62,000 bases of DNA from Tubiluchus corallicola. Its lineage: Eukaryota; Priapulida; Priapulimorpha; Priapulimorphida; Tubiluchidae. The position numbers were made by a program, and so were the translations under genes. The stretch is taken from contig JAQGDQ010000201.1 in assembly GCA_030141605.1 (NCBI GenBank), positions 37,501-99,500 of the forward strand. The letters run 5' to 3'. Below, piece after piece: positions 41,870 to 56,100 of the stretch (its first letter is position 1; each line of letters starts with the position of its first letter). The notes under the pieces are model-generated. The model was not told where the DNA came from and did not search any database. It saw only the letters and a list, made by a program, of their open reading frames with translations.

Positions 41870-44800
41870 ATTCTCTGACACGAGGAAGGACCAAGGAACG
41901 AATATATTTGCCCACAAATTTGCAATCACGTCGGAACACGACTTATTTCAATTTCACACATTCCTTAAAATAAAATCGGCATATAAAACGCCAAAAAAAG
42001 TTATATCAGAACAACTCGCCATTTGTTTTATTTTTACGTAGCTATTCAGCAGTATATAAAAGTATGGAAAAATGCATCAATTATATCTAAGAATTACATA
42101 CTTTGCCTAGACAATCTTTGCATTATACAAGGTCGTCCAAAAAACATTACTAGCAAACTCTTTAATAAAAAAAGACCAGTCAAAAATGCATAAAAATTTA
42201 ACAGAATAACAATGAACATAATTTTATACAAGGCAAAAAATTACTTGGAAATTTTGTTTTATTTTTTTTGTAGTTTTTAAAAGTGTGATGTTGAAAATTG
42301 CATTAATAACAATGAAAAAGAATTTTTCAAATACTTGCTGTTTGAAATGAAAAAGAAACGGCTTTTGCAAAGTTTTTAAGTACACATGACCCACATGTAT
42401 ATTTATACATATAAACGCTCTTCGTAAAGAAGTATTCGTCAAATCACGTGTGTCAAAATTCTTAGAACAAACCAGCCGTACTCTAAAATTTATTTATCAC
42501 ATGCATTTTATGGATTCCGCTTCGGCTTCGGCACACTGCAAGCCGAAATCCAGAAATCCTGGTAGTGTCTACTCAGCAAGGTGTTTGTAGCGTGACAGGA
42601 TCCTTATTCACTATCAACAACAATTCCTTAAGATGAGCCAGTCAACCAGTAGAGGCAACTCGGCCATGTTCGGATATTTGCTCTCTCTATGAAGTAAACA
42701 GACAGGAACGGTGTAGCAAATGAAACCATCCAAAGCAAGTATTAAGTAATGAACTCAAGCTTAGCCTATCTACTCGGTCATGCGCCACGCCCCAAAGATG
42801 TGTGTTACCTAGATATCTCAATAACCTCATTCGTAGTCACAATGTGTCCCGCTCACCTACTGATACTTCTACTTGTTCCGCCAGTTTTGTATCATTATGT
42901 TTATTATAAACAAGGGGATAACTAATTTTTACACTCAACAGCTTCACCTGGCAGCGCAATGGCTGATTAAAAGACAAACCACTTTTCTAATAATTTACTC
43001 CCACTGTTTACAGGTGGCGACACTAATACTGCAAACATGTTTCTGCATTAAGCAATACAAATTACGTAACACACTGAATGGTTGCGCAGGGCCAATCATT
43101 GACAAGAAAATAGAAACATTATAATGTAACTATACAGTGTATTAATTTAGATAAGACCTCGTTTACAGACACAGGAAAATAGCAAAATTTGACGACGGAG
43201 CAGAATTTGTGAGAACACTCACTCATGCAAACACTTGTTTTGGTAATCATAGTGCAAGCCGCTTTTCCCCCATTCACATCGATTGAGGGAAAAGTTGACT
43301 AAGTGTGATTGATTCCTTGCGCCATATTGACTTTGCTTTTAAAGCAAACCGACCCCCGATTTATTTTGCGTCTCACAGCAATTTCCCGTCGCATGCACGC
43401 AAGCGGTAGTATCGAGCGACCCAGTATGTAGAGCCGATATTTGCATACTTATTAGGCTCTACTGACTTGAAGAAACCTTCGAAATGTTGCCGCTTGAAGC
43501 TTATTATGCACGTTTGTTTGTTCATTACTGATTCCATTCATCAGGAAGGTGGCTAAGTTCCCATCATTATTAAATTGGAAATTTTAACAATGCCAACCTA
43601 TCTATATAGTACCCACAACAGGTAAGTTTCCACGGACCGCTTCGTCTCGTGTTCAGTATTACATCATCAACGTCACAGATGTTGTAGTTTACTTCGCCAT
43701 CGCCAATGCCGTCAGCTAAGTCATTCGAATTATTCAAATCGTGTAAGAAATTGGCAGATCAAACTTGTGTAACTTATATATTTGGTCAAAGTTATAAACG
43801 TTAGCCTGAATCGTATAACCCTGAAATATTATCATTATTATTAATTTTTATATATGTGTATAGGCCATATAACACGATGCGAAAGAGTGGTGTTACATAC
43901 TAAGAAAAGCTCTAATAGGAAAGCTTGCAGTACCACCAGATGTTCGATGAATAAGTAGGCCTATTGAGGTGGCGTCTGCAGAAGAGTCTGATTGTCGCCA
44001 AATCCGAGCCGACCAAATTGATAATATAAGTTTGCATCTGTCAAGTGTGAAGGCCTAACAAGCTGGTGCACTAGTCTAAATAAGGCTATCGTACTCCTAC
44101 TCTCTACAAGTCCGAATAATCGATTTGTAAAGATGTACAGAGTATCATGAGGTAAGCACGGTACAGGAACACTCCTTGTTTCGGTATGTTCGTAACCATA
44201 ATACTGCCAATTAATGGTCCGAAAACAAGCGAACCTAAGCTTGTGTTAAAGCTATTCATTTGGAATGACCGAAGAGGCATCTTGGACTTCTCTTGCCGGA
44301 ACACAGACAGTAAATGCCATCTAAAGCTATCTATGTAAAGAAAATAGCTTATCCAGACAGATTCAGTGGTGGATTCATCATTCTATTTTTCGGCAAGAGT
44401 AAGAGGTGCACGTTACTAACAAGCCACAAACAATTTTAACCTAAAACGCTGCCAAGCTACGAATAATATAACGAAAATCAGTAGTGTTTTTGCCCGCTAT
44501 AATTTCCAAATGACCTTTAACCTCAATGAATTACTAATAGTCAACTCGAGTCTTAACGAGCTTTCAGTTGTTGTGCACAGAACTTACCGTAAGGCCATGC
44601 CATCTTTATCGGAGCCTAGATTTTGGTTTTTTGTCAAAAACTTTCGGTAAGGATCTACCATGCCCCGTACCGTACTTTTCTATACTGCATTAGCTCTACT
44701 TCAAATGCAGTTTGAAAAATAGGAAATAAAGGGATTTAACGCGCTTCAAATACCAAAGATCGAACTGATACCCGATAAACAGACGCTCATCATTTCAAAA

Positions 44801-45079
44801 GCCCTTTTTAGTTCAGGGGGCAGGTAATGACGAACTGAGAAGCCACGCCAATTTTATCCAATCTGAACTAAGTCAATAAACGTTGACAGAATAACTATGA
44901 TGGCTAGTGGTTTTAAGATGGTTGGTAGGGCCAAGAATCTCTTTCTCATGATTGGCATTTTGTTATGATAATTCACAAATCATGTTAAGCTCCTTTGACC
45001 TCATTTAGGTCACTTTATCGCGCGTGGCTTCCTGCATGACACACTTTTCTCAAGCCTCAAGATTAAGGTCTTCGCGAGT
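41870..45079. other. non-coding stretch
   Basis: No convincing exon. ACAACAG|GTAAGTTT near 43619 is a good isolated donor without a proven exon. Confidence 0.4.
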
Positions 45080-45290
45080 ATCAAAGCTGGCATCGTAATA
45101 TACGTTATAAGGAAGTATAACAAGCAGAAATCTGACAGTAGAAAACGAAAGCTAAAAGATCTCCAGGGAAAATTGAAAGGAGGGATTAGGCGTGATAGAG
45201 AGGCGACTTCACATAAACATTGCCTGCTACTGGGGAATGTGGAGAATGTAGCAAATGCCAAGATACGAATCTATGTCAAAGCTTAGAGAG
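45080..45290 (+). pseudogene. weak retrotransposon-like coiled segment
   Basis: The frame reads FASIKAGIVIYVIRKYNKQK then SDSRKRKLKDLQGKL. This basic helical run resembles the linker between the endonuclease and reverse transcriptase of LINE proteins. No catalytic motif is present, so the assignment is tentative. Confidence 0.18.
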
Positions 45291-46739
45291 GAACCGATGG
45301 CTCAGAGAGATTGATATTAGGAACATAAGATATATGGAAGCAGCATGCAGGCCCACAGTTACTGAAAGCCAGAAAGTAAACGAATCTGTTAGCAAAAATA
45401 AGGTGCTAATAGCAAATGTACCGCCTCATTTTTAAGTTTTTGAATACGTCTCTTATAAAATCGTTTTTTGCGTTCATTGTTGATGACAATGACATCACTT
45501 AGCGATGAGCATATTAAGAGAAGGCAATGCTCTAGTTGGCTTGAAAAATACAGATAGCTTTTTTAGGACTCTTTAAATTTGTTCCGTCACATGATCATAT
45601 CTTAACGTTACTTAACTAAAGCCTATCCTGAAACTTCCAAAGCACAAGCGCCAACTTTGTTTCTCTATATTGAAGCTAAGTAGACAGGAGTTACGAGGCA
45701 CAGGCTTATTCTTCAGAGTGTGCAGAAATCTATGAAACTGGACAACTGGTGTTCTTTGTGAGTGGTTACGTTGCACAACATAGTTCGTTTATGCAAAAAC
45801 TCATCATTAATTTAGCGAGTTGCAGTTGTCGAAGCGCTGTCAATGTGTCTATGTACGACACGTGTGAATATTTTCATTCCAATAAACCCTGTCGGCATGC
45901 TTGGCTTCATTTCCATCTTCCTCCAGTGAACGTTGCCAGGAAGCTGTGCACTAAAGGCGAATTTGTAGTATAATTATGTCACATCAAAACACGCTAGCCG
46001 CTCACGGATACGTGGGATGATTAACGCATGAAACTAGGCAATAACCCATACAAACACACAGTTGCATTGCTACCCTGCATTGTTTCTCTTGTACATAGGA
46101 TAAGGACTGTATTATCTTATAATAGTAGATGGCAGATTATAAAATAGGCAAAAGTAGCAGACGACCAGACAAGCATGTGACCTGGTTAAAATTGAAAAGC
46201 AACATTGGCAGATTGCCATTTTCACATGTAGGAAACTATTCAAAGTTTTTTTAAGATCAATTCTTAGCATTCTGTACTATAATCGTTGTTGTCGTGTAAA
46301 TGAAAACTGGGAGAGATCAGATATTAACAGAGTTATGAAAAATCCCGTTAGGTAAAAACATGCTAACAACAGCATGCAGCGGCGACAACGACAAGCATGA
46401 CAATGGCAAAGATGATAGGTCTACCATCTGTAGCAATAAAAATGTCAATGACGTCGTTGACGGACACCTTAATCATATAATTTACAGAGATTTTCTTTTT
46501 CCCTTGAATAGTTTGAATAGTTTTGGGCACAATTTGTTTACACCATAACTGAAAAAGGGTTTCATCTTTTCCAAAACATAATTTTTAACAAAAGTGAAGG
46601 GTGACAAAAGTATACATCGTTTTAAGTCCGACACTAAAGTATCTAACACTTACGTCTTATTTGAAGTCATAAAACTACTAAGCTGTGTTTAACCATTCTT
46701 TATATTCCCATAAAAAATTGTCGCGAAAGAATGGACATT

Positions 46740-47500
46740 ATATTAGATCAGATTAGATCAGATTATTTCAGCATAAAAGCCATACAAAAAACAAAAACAT
46801 CACATCACATTACAATAAAATAGTAAAATAAACGTTTCACTGAAAATACGACTATATATTATACGTTCAGTTTGAAAAGCATTCGCAGCAATCAGGTTTG
46901 ACGATTGTTATTTACAGGCTGTTGTTCCACATCTTAAAATAACAAGACTGTACGATTCGTACAGAAATGACAATAACTAGATGTTTATTGTTCACAAGTT
47001 CTAGTAATCGTTTTCTTATACTAACAGGCTTTGCTGTAAAGGTGTGAAAAATGTGGCAATGTTAAAATTTGCACACATGCCAGAAGCACTACAATCGTAT
47101 GGTAACTTAAATAACTTCCTGATACCATTGTTATACGTATTTTGTTAAAGAACGTACTGTCAAACTTCGTCCACAATGACATACAATAAAAATTACAACA
47201 ATAACTCTTAAAAAGATGCAATTTAGCATCGGGAGAATGCTATGAGAATTTTTTAATTAATGATTTAATACGTGCATGGAATAAATGAATTTGATTTTTA
47301 ATATCCACATTATCAGATGAATCAGAACAAATTGCGTGGCTTAAATATTTTTCACCGACTAACAGGCAATATATGTGAAGCCAAAGAGACAGTACCTGTA
47401 ACAACGTTATTTAGACTACGAGTGAGAAATTGCATACATTTACTTTTCGTATAAATCGACTTCAAACCTATAAACAACTTCAAACCTTGTTTTACATGTG
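46740..47500 (-). pseudogene. LINE (non-LTR retrotransposon) 3' end, degenerate
   Basis: Read on the minus strand: KYLSHAICSDSSDN-type RT C-terminal sequence (one changed start), one TAG, LFKSYCCNFYCMSLW, then after a one-base shift near 47130 NNGIRKLFKLPYDCSASG, and then SIRKRLLELVNN. These match the conserved C-terminal string of jockey/CR1-like LINE polyproteins (YLGH..., LFKSYC..LYCCQLW, YNN.FR.LL.LPR.CSAS, IRK). The 3' end is a TAATCTGATC tandem tail at 46740-46772. Confidence 0.75.
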
Positions 47501-48555
47501 TGCTACTGTAGTTTAGATTTAGTACATTTCCATGCAGCTACCCCAGTTGCCCACACGTCAGCCAACGTAATCATGAAAGTCGAAAATGGTCACAATTAAT
47601 GACCGTCTACATCGTTTGTTGCAAATTACCTTTAACTTGACCTAAACCATGCAGAGTAGAACGCAATATACACATTACTCTCTAACACTGACAAGCTGTT
47701 TCTTAAAACTTGGGCGTTGAAATTTTTGCTGCCTATTAAACGCTATTTGTTCAGATTTGTTTAAAACAAACTGGTTGAAAAATGTACTACATCTGCTGCT
47801 AAACCAAAATGTTTACACAAATTTCGCAGGAAAATGCATGGCATGTCTCCCTTTTACCTCCTATACCAATCAGGTACTGAATCACAGAGAGACTGGCACC
47901 TACAGACTTTTCACTGAAACTGGCGAGGTCATTATGTACGTTTAATCTTTTTAGCCGCAAATATAATATTGCATCTACTGCTCAATACTTTAGCGTTCAA
48001 TGGCATATCGAAAGCTAGTTTAGATACATAATTATTGTTTTAGTAACTGCTGTTACTGTACAATCCGGAGCAGTTTTTTTTTAATTTGAAGCCATAAAAC
48101 ATTTGTGCAGCTACAGCTGTGCACGCGCATCCTTATCATTTTGCAAAGAACTTTTTTTCGCAGATGAGACGGACTACTGTCATTTAGCTATCAAGTTTTT
48201 CAACGCAGATGTCCACATGTATGCATGTATTACAAGAACACAATTATATCTGTATATTATCATAATGATAATTAATTCATTTATTAGTTGGTATACGTTT
48301 ATTAACGTAAACAGCAATATGGATAAAGTTAATGCAATAAACGAAAAGCTGCACAAGTGCATTAATTACTTCTTATGCAGCAATAACAGTAAAAAGTTTG
48401 CGTATCTTACTTTAAGCACGCAGGCCTATAGTATAAAGAATTATGTTACAAACCTATGAGGGTACGCACTAAGTAAACTGAATGAAATTCTCTAGACTAG
48501 AAGAAAATCCCGAATGGGTACTTCTACTACGTTCTAGGGTCATTTTTTTCTAAAA

Positions 48556-49144
48556 GTTGGCAACAAAGCCAGTCTCACCAATTTGACTATGCTGAATCCG
48601 AAAAAAGCTTTGTCAGCTTAAAAAATTAACGGGAAAAGGCCAAAAACGCAAAAAACAAAACTGCCGCCAAGTTATTGCACAAACTACATAAGTCAAAAGA
48701 AATTCCGTCAAAATTAATATTAAATGACTATTATGACATGTACATTAAGTCCATAATTATTGGACCTAAGGAATCCATTTTTGTTACTTTTATTTCAAAA
48801 ATGGCCGCCAAAACGAATTAATCCGATAATGAAGTTACATTAACTATGTCACTCAAAAATTTATTACAAAAACAAAAATCAAATTATTTTGTGGTTGCCG
48901 TTTTTGGAATAAAAGGAATAAAATTGGATTACTTAGGTCCAACTGCCCTAAAATAGATGTAATGGTCGAATCTTTATGTTAATTTTCTGGGAATTTCTTT
49001 TGATTTATATTGTTTGTGCAAAAACTTTTTTTGCGAGTTTGACCCCGTTTCAAATCATCTTTCAAGCCGCAACAGTTTTTTTTCGGGTTCAGCATAGTCA
49101 TGGTATGGATATATTGTCTGGATAAGACTGGCTAAGTTGTCCAA
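48556..49144. mobile_element. ~590-bp fold-back (long inverted repeat) element
   Basis: Left arm 48556-48820 and right arm 48880-49144 are diverged reverse complements throughout. Matched blocks include GACTATGCTGAAxCCGAAAA, TTGCACAAAC...TCAAAAGAAATTCC, and TTGGACCTAAGxAATCCA followed by TTCxAAAAAxGGC. The spacer is about 60 bp. Non-coding. Its transcript would form a near-complete hairpin. Confidence 0.85.
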
Positions 49145-50235
49145 TATTAATAAAAAGTGCCTTCAGGTTCCAATTTTTCTGAAAATTCGTCTAGTCTACT
49201 ATTTTTTCCAATTTTCGCATTTGGCTCCTATCTCGGCCGGCTTAAACAATCCAATAAACAATCTTAACCATACCGAGCCAACTGCAAGTTATTCAAAATT
49301 TTTTCTCGATGACCAAAAAGTTGACATATTGAATAAATCATGAAAAAAATCTGCGTTATGTGTTCTCTTATACCTGCTGATTGTAGATTGGGGTTGTGAG
49401 TCCAGTGACTTGTAATAAGTTTCTCAACAGATGCCTCTAAGTAAGCGGCCCGCTGCCTGCAACGACAATATTTTTTTGACTAACCAACCAATCCTGCCAA
49501 AAATATTTCACCTGATACACCACGCGAACTGTTAAAGTGATTAAACCATGGAAGTCCGTAAGAAAAAGATGACAAATCTCTTCAGATCAGGCCAAAAATT
49601 TTCAAATGTCGTGCTAACAAAAAGCAAGCTGCGAGGCTAGTCTGCAGCAGGGAAACAGTAATTTGGGAAAAGAAACAATATTCGATCTCTATCTCAAACA
49701 AATGCTACGTTGGAGCAGATCACCAACAATTACAGGGAATTAAACGCCTATTATGTCACGCTATAAGGCAATTAAAATATCAGTATATCAAACGTTCCGC
49801 GCTGATACGTGCTTTTGGTGAATATTAAGTGACCCGCATAATTAAAATACCCGGCAGCTGAGCTTCTGCTGTGAAACCACTTTCCAAACATACAGCTTGC
49901 ATGGCTTCATCAACACATGACCGTGTAAACGGAGATTCACCACTGGCTTCCTACGCATCATCCATATGATGCACAAGCTGCTGGTATAACAGGCTTCACT
50001 ATAGTGCTACCAGTTCTTATAGTGTCAATGTGAGCGTTTAGTTTGGTTATTCTGGAAATAGTGAAAATAGTCTGAGCTTAGTTGGACAAACATATCAGTT
50101 TGTAAGTAAAACTGCTTGTCGTTTTTTTTTGCATTGTGTGTCCTTTGGCTTAATAATCTATACTTTTCACTTGGCACCTATGATCGTAAGTTACTTGATT
50201 TGGAACGTGATTCCATTATTTCTACCGATTTTTTT

Positions 50236-50868
50236 CAGTCTCATCTAAGTATTGATTTGGTATTTGGTACATTCAAGGGTTGACAGTCCCATACTAAATA
50301 TTGGTTTGGTAGTTGTTATATTTAAGGAATAACAGTCTCATACTAAGTATTGGTTTGGTATTTGTTATATTTAAGGAATAACAGTCTCATACTAAGTATT
50401 GGTTTGGTATTTGTTATATTTAAGGAATAACAGTCTCATACTAAGTATTGGTTTGGTATTTGTTATATTCAAGGGATAACAGTCTCACACTAAATACCGT
50501 TTCTTTTTACATTTGAGGAATAACAGTCTTACACTAAGTATTGGTTTTGGTATTTGTTACATTCAAGGAATACCGGTTTCATACTAAGCATTAGTCTTAG
50601 TATTTGTTACATTCAAGGAATACCTGTGCTATACTAAGTATTGGTTTGGTATTTGTTATATTCAATAACAGTCTAATACTAAGTACTGGTTTGGTATTTG
50701 TTATATTCAATAAATAACAGTCTCATACTAAGTACTGGTTCTGGTATTTCTTACATTCAAGGAATGCCAGTCTCATGCTAAGTATTGGTTTGGTATTTGT
50801 TATATTCAAGGGATAACAGCTTCGCACTAAAGTGTTGGTTTGGTTGTTTGTTATATTCTGGAGATAAA
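50236..50868 (+). repeat. 49-bp minisatellite, about 13 copies
   Basis: Unit reads TACTAAGTATTGGTTTGGTA, TTTGTTATATTTAAGGAATA, ACAGTCTCA. Three central copies are near-identical; outer ones carry indels and substitutions. There are no spacers, so it is not a CRISPR array. Confidence 0.95.
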
Positions 50869-50999
50869 ATTTCTATTCTGTCAAACAAATTATTCACATC
50901 GACTGAAACTCGCCAAAAATGCGTTAACGCGATAGTGCCTGTGTCGTGACTGCATTTTGAATGAAATAAACAAGTTACAAATCCGTACATCTACATATT

Positions 51000-52869
51000 T
51001 AATATAACTGTAGCAACTTTTTGCAAAACCTTATAGCAGTATGTTGGCAAGCTTGATTCCTTTTTTGTTCGGCTAGGTTATCTTTTTAAAAACTTTTCAG
51101 ATGAGTGTATATGTAGCTATGGAAATGATAAATTTGCAGTTGTGCGTGCCAAAGTTTAAACATACGACAAACGATATAAAAGCTTCAGGTTCCTAAATTT
51201 CACAATAAAAATTAGTCTTTGCAGCTACTTTTTAAGCTTTTAGCTTTTGTAAGTATTTTTGTGAAAATAGTCAATGTTTGGAGGTTAAACTTAATTTTAG
51301 TTTGGATAATGACTACATATGCCGAGATACAACCCACAGAAGTTGTTCATGGCTTCAACTGTTGCTGACCAGTTTTAAGAACTGCAAGGTTTCGTTTTAC
51401 TTTCTGTTTTCGGACTAAAACTGTTAGTTTGTAATGTAGATTTCAGCCGTGGCAGCTGGCTTCCTGCAGAAGGCTAAGTACAGAAAGCTATTCTAAACAA
51501 TGAAGAAAATCCCAGGGAGGTCAAATTTTAAATTTTACTCTGAATTTTGGTACGTAGGTGCCTATATGTTGAAAAATTCTTTATAGAACGTTTTCCTGTA
51601 ATGATAGATGTTTCTAGCCTGGCTGTTTGCCACATTTGTCATGAGTAATCTCTTTTTAGTTGTTGACAGTCCGTAATCAGTTTTATAGTGCTAGTGGTGT
51701 ATAAATTGGCTTCTCGCAATTTGTCCCAAGTTGACCCCAAAATAAGCTAAAAGTTCAAGAAGCGACCTTGTGTGTCACAGCAGGGATGCATGCTATACTG
51801 TTGTTTTACTGTACAAATTTCTGATAAAGAATTTAAAGCAACAGTTCTCTCTCATTCTGGCTGCTCTTTTCTTAGTTTCACAGCGTCTACATGGCAAATT
51901 GAAAAATCATGATGCATTTGTTATAATTATTTCTATATGCCTTGGCTGCTGAGGTAACATGTGCCATTTTTCTTTGCTAGAGGCAGTACGCCTCCATACA
52001 AAGCATAAAGATAATCTGATCGTTTTTTTCATAGATAAGCGCTTGCTAGTAGGACATTGTAGCAAACTGCAAAAATGTGCTAGTTCTGTGTATGTCGAAT
52101 CCTCTTTGTCAGTTATTTGTTACAGTTATACAGAAACGCTGCTTTTTAACCATTTATTTCTTAATTGTATAATAATCTTGAAACATGGCCAGAAATTTGT
52201 CGTGCACGTCAATTCAAGCAGCATCCCCAAGTCGATGGAAACCTGCATTAAACGCAATATCTAATTTATCTAATCCCCATAAATGTAATACAGCTTGCTA
52301 GATCTGTTAGATTTTCAGGCAGGCAGTTTTTGTTTCTCTAAAGTCTCTTGTTTCTCCAGAAATGTTTCTTCAAATCAAGTCACCAGCATTTTAGCTATAA
52401 GCAACTCATTGTGTTAAGGACGCCCAAACCATGTCAGAAAGCTTTACAACAACTTTCGCCTTTTAGGGGTTTTTCGATGAAGAAATGAACGGAAATTGTC
52501 ACAGATCAAGCCGAACATTTTCACTGACTATACGCAACTCATCATTACTATTATTTTGTTTTATTTATTCCTGCCGTAAATCAGATCATGGCGAACCACT
52601 GCAACTCGTTTCCCGCGGATATTATTGTGATAACAGTAATCATATTGCATGAAGCCCTTGGTGAACGGCTATAATACACTGACTGTGTGTTGTCAGTGAC
52701 GAAAATGTGTTTATACAAGCCGCTCCGTAATGTTGTGACAGCGCCACCAGTACCAGCAACGCACATTGGGGTTTTGTTTTAACTTTAACCCTCGCAAACC
52801 GGAAAATAGCTACAGTTGGTCATCTTAGCTAGATTTTTGTATACTCCATTGCCTCTATGTTACACCTAA
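51000..52869. other. non-coding stretch
   Basis: Holds a 101-codon plus-strand frame (51959-52264) with no domain, no splice context and unconvincing composition. Nothing else seen. Confidence 0.4.
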
Positions 52870-53160
52870 TGGCGCGTTTAGACAAGAAAGCTTTCTCGCC
52901 CAGTTAACTCGCCAAGTAACACGCAAGAGTGTTCAGACAAGAGAGCAAAACTTGCTGCGAGTTATTGTCTGACAGTGAGCACGAGCTGACACTCTCTTCT
53001 CTATTCACTGCGAGAAGTGTCGAGAATAACTCGCGAGGCGTTCACATTAGACAGTAACTCGCAGGAAATCAACTCGCAACAACTGTCGGAGAGTTTACAA
53101 TAACTTTCCTACAGTAACTCACAAAGCAGTCAACAATTGCGAGTTTGCTGTCAGAGAAAA
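52870..53160. repeat. AACTCGC-rich inverted-repeat region, probable MITE remnant
   Basis: AACTCGC or its reverse complement GCGAGTT occurs at least six times. TTTAGACAAGAAAGC, TTCAGACAAGAGAGC and its opposing TTGTCTGA, and TTCACATTAGACAGTAAC form partial hairpins. Only one plausible terminus (GGCGCGTTTAGACAAG) was seen. Confidence 0.4.
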
Positions 53161-56100
53161 AAACTCACGACAGAAAACATGATAGTCTAGACTCGTGGAA
53201 CCTAGAATGCTGGACGTTTGGCTGTTTTTATCACGAGTCTTAACTTTCACCAGAATATGTATAAGCAACATCAGTAACAACAAGGAATGTGACGATGGCG
53301 ACAACACACTAAAGTGCCTAAAGAGATTCCCGCAGTAGACCTACAACTAAAGCTTTAGGAAATTTGTAATGCACCATGTGACACCTACAATCATTCATAA
53401 CCGAAGAACACCCTAATGTTCAGGTTGCAAACAAGACTGTAACTTAACAATCAATACTCTGCTACAAAAGGACGTAACAGAAGATGTTGAAATTAAATTC
53501 GATTTGCTAAGTAGATCAAAGAAGGCTCGACGCTAAACAAAGCTACAAGAAAATGGCAAGATAAAGCTTTACACGTAGTGGTAATAGTAATTGTGGCTAA
53601 TAGTACTGAACACGTAATAGGCGAACAAAATTTCCATTTTAAAATTGTATTGGACATCCCATGATCACTCAAATATTAGCTCAAAATTTCGTGTTCGATT
53701 CAAAAACAGTAATACCAATAGGAGCAGATGCTCGGGGTATTTGAACTGTTGATCGTTTAGTTTCTGAATTTATTTTCGTCAGAGCTCCATCCACAATTCT
53801 CAACAATTCTTGAAAAGACATTGAAAAATGGAATTTGTAAATATTATGCCACAGCAAATTCTTTTCGATTGATATACGAATTTAGTGGTAAATTTTAAAT
53901 CATTCTGTCAATCATAGTTTATTGGATAAAAACAGATTTACGAGAACACACGTTCACTGCATACAAAGTACCAAAAAATGCAAGTACAAAATGATACATA
54001 ACACGTTGCAAAGCATAAAAACAACACCAAACCCTAATGTATGCTAAAAACCCAACTCTGCATGCGCATGCATCACGATTACTGCAAGACGCGAGTTGCT
54101 TAATGACATCAAAGTAATACATGAATGTAAATGTAGTTTATGTAAGGTTATTTATTGAGTAATTGACATTTTATAGACAACGACGATGACTAGCCTTTTA
54201 TTTCAAAAGACATGTTTACGTAAATCGGCTTAGTAGCAGGCAAAGTTTTAACTTAATTATAAGTGTACATATATACACGGTGATACATTGATGATACAAT
54301 GTTAAAGGTATGCATTACTAATACGAATTTACTAAGACTGTCAAAAATTATAACTAGAAAATACTTTTGCTGATATTAAAATTATTACGCAGGATGCCAA
54401 ATGGCTAACTAATCTAGAGATGGTATTTATCACAATGATTAGAGGGAATATTTGCATCTATGTGCAAATTTCTAGCCATCTAAGTCTAGTTTGTAGTTGA
54501 GATATATCATTGAAAATTTCAGCACAGAAATAAATTTTGCAGAGATGGGAATAATAATATTTTCTTTTACAATATTTACAAATGTGGCAACTAAAGGTTT
54601 ATCTTCTTAGAACGTAGATATCGGAAATAGTGCCAAAACCTAAAGCTCTTCTGAAGTTTAATCTCTTTTCTTGACTAGCACGTATATACGTCTGCGTCTC
54701 CGGCTTTGGAGACGATGTATATATATATGTTGTTCAGACTAGGATATATATATATCCTAGTATATATATATATATCCTAGTCTGAACAAAAAATCACGAA
54801 AATTGCTCTGCCCTGTTAAAAAACTGATAAACGATGTTCCAATTAGCATCTCAGATGCGCGAAGATTCAGATCAAGTGGTGCACAAGATATCGCATGATT
54901 CAACGACTTATTTGTGGATGCGATTACCATTTGTTGCCGGTTTTGGAGACGATTGTACCATCTGTGGCATATAATTACAGGAGCTTATGTTTGCTTTTGA
55001 GTATGTTACAATGCGATTGTCAATATCAGCAAGAGAAGAGGCGTACTTCTTAGACACGCATTCCACGTGTGACTTAAATCCTGTTTGATTTTTACAATAG
55101 GCATATATGATGTAATATAATAATTATGTTATATTTGCCTTGTTGATATAATCATCGTCTGTTTCCCCCCTTGAAAGATTGTCCCATTGAATTTTTTTTA
55201 ATGAAAGACGTTAGATCTGAAAGAAACATCTAACAGTTGGAAGTCAGTGTTAATTTGTTTAACGGCCGACCTCAAGCAAATTTTGTCCTTCAGTCTTCGA
55301 AAAGGGGTAGTATTTTGACGCGACGGCGGCGATTAATAATATTAAGTACACTAAAATAACGAATAGTCGAATCTGTAGTTGCTCTTGATTGTCTCCATTT
55401 TCACATGACAGTTTACATGTAAATTGATTCTATGTGTAATCAATGTTCTCATTTTTACGTGTACATTATTTTTATGGAAACGTGCGCTTTTCACTGCGAT
55501 TTCAAGTGAAATCAACGTTCTAATTTCATGTAAAATACATACGGTATTTTCTATTATAGCCTGTTCAAATGCTAATTTAGCGTAATATTCAGATGTTCGT
55601 TGTAGCACATTAGAATTTTGCACTACCATGCTCATCACGTTTAAATTCCGATAGAATCAAGGTGAATGTGCTATTTGGGTAATAGCTAGCATTACTATTA
55701 ATAACTGTACCATACTTTAATAGCCCGTCTATAAATTCTGCAAGCCTATTATATAATGCTCCATTTTCGTGATTTCTAATTTTTTGTAACAAACTTATTA
55801 TTACCAAAATGTTTTTGTTTTTGCTGTACGTAACGTTTTATACGCTATTTATATACGAATTATTTAGCCCGTAGAGCTGTACACTAGCGTCACCTAACAG
55901 AAGATTTGCTAACGCATAATACGCAATAAATCCTAGACTAGACTCCAAAATGCCTAGACCAGCTTCAAAAAATTAGCAGCCCTTTGATTAGCGGATTTTG
56001 TGTTGCCACGTTTTTGTCACGACATTATATATTTGGTTATTTCAGTGATATAATTATGAGAGGCTCGATCTGATTATCGTAGCTTGCGTAATGCATATTT

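Noticed and set aside
50236-50868. Regular array considered as CRISPR
   Set aside because: Units are contiguous without unique spacers, and the genome is eukaryotic.
51959-52264. 101-codon plus-strand frame
   Set aside because: No family, no splice signals, composition like translated non-coding DNA.
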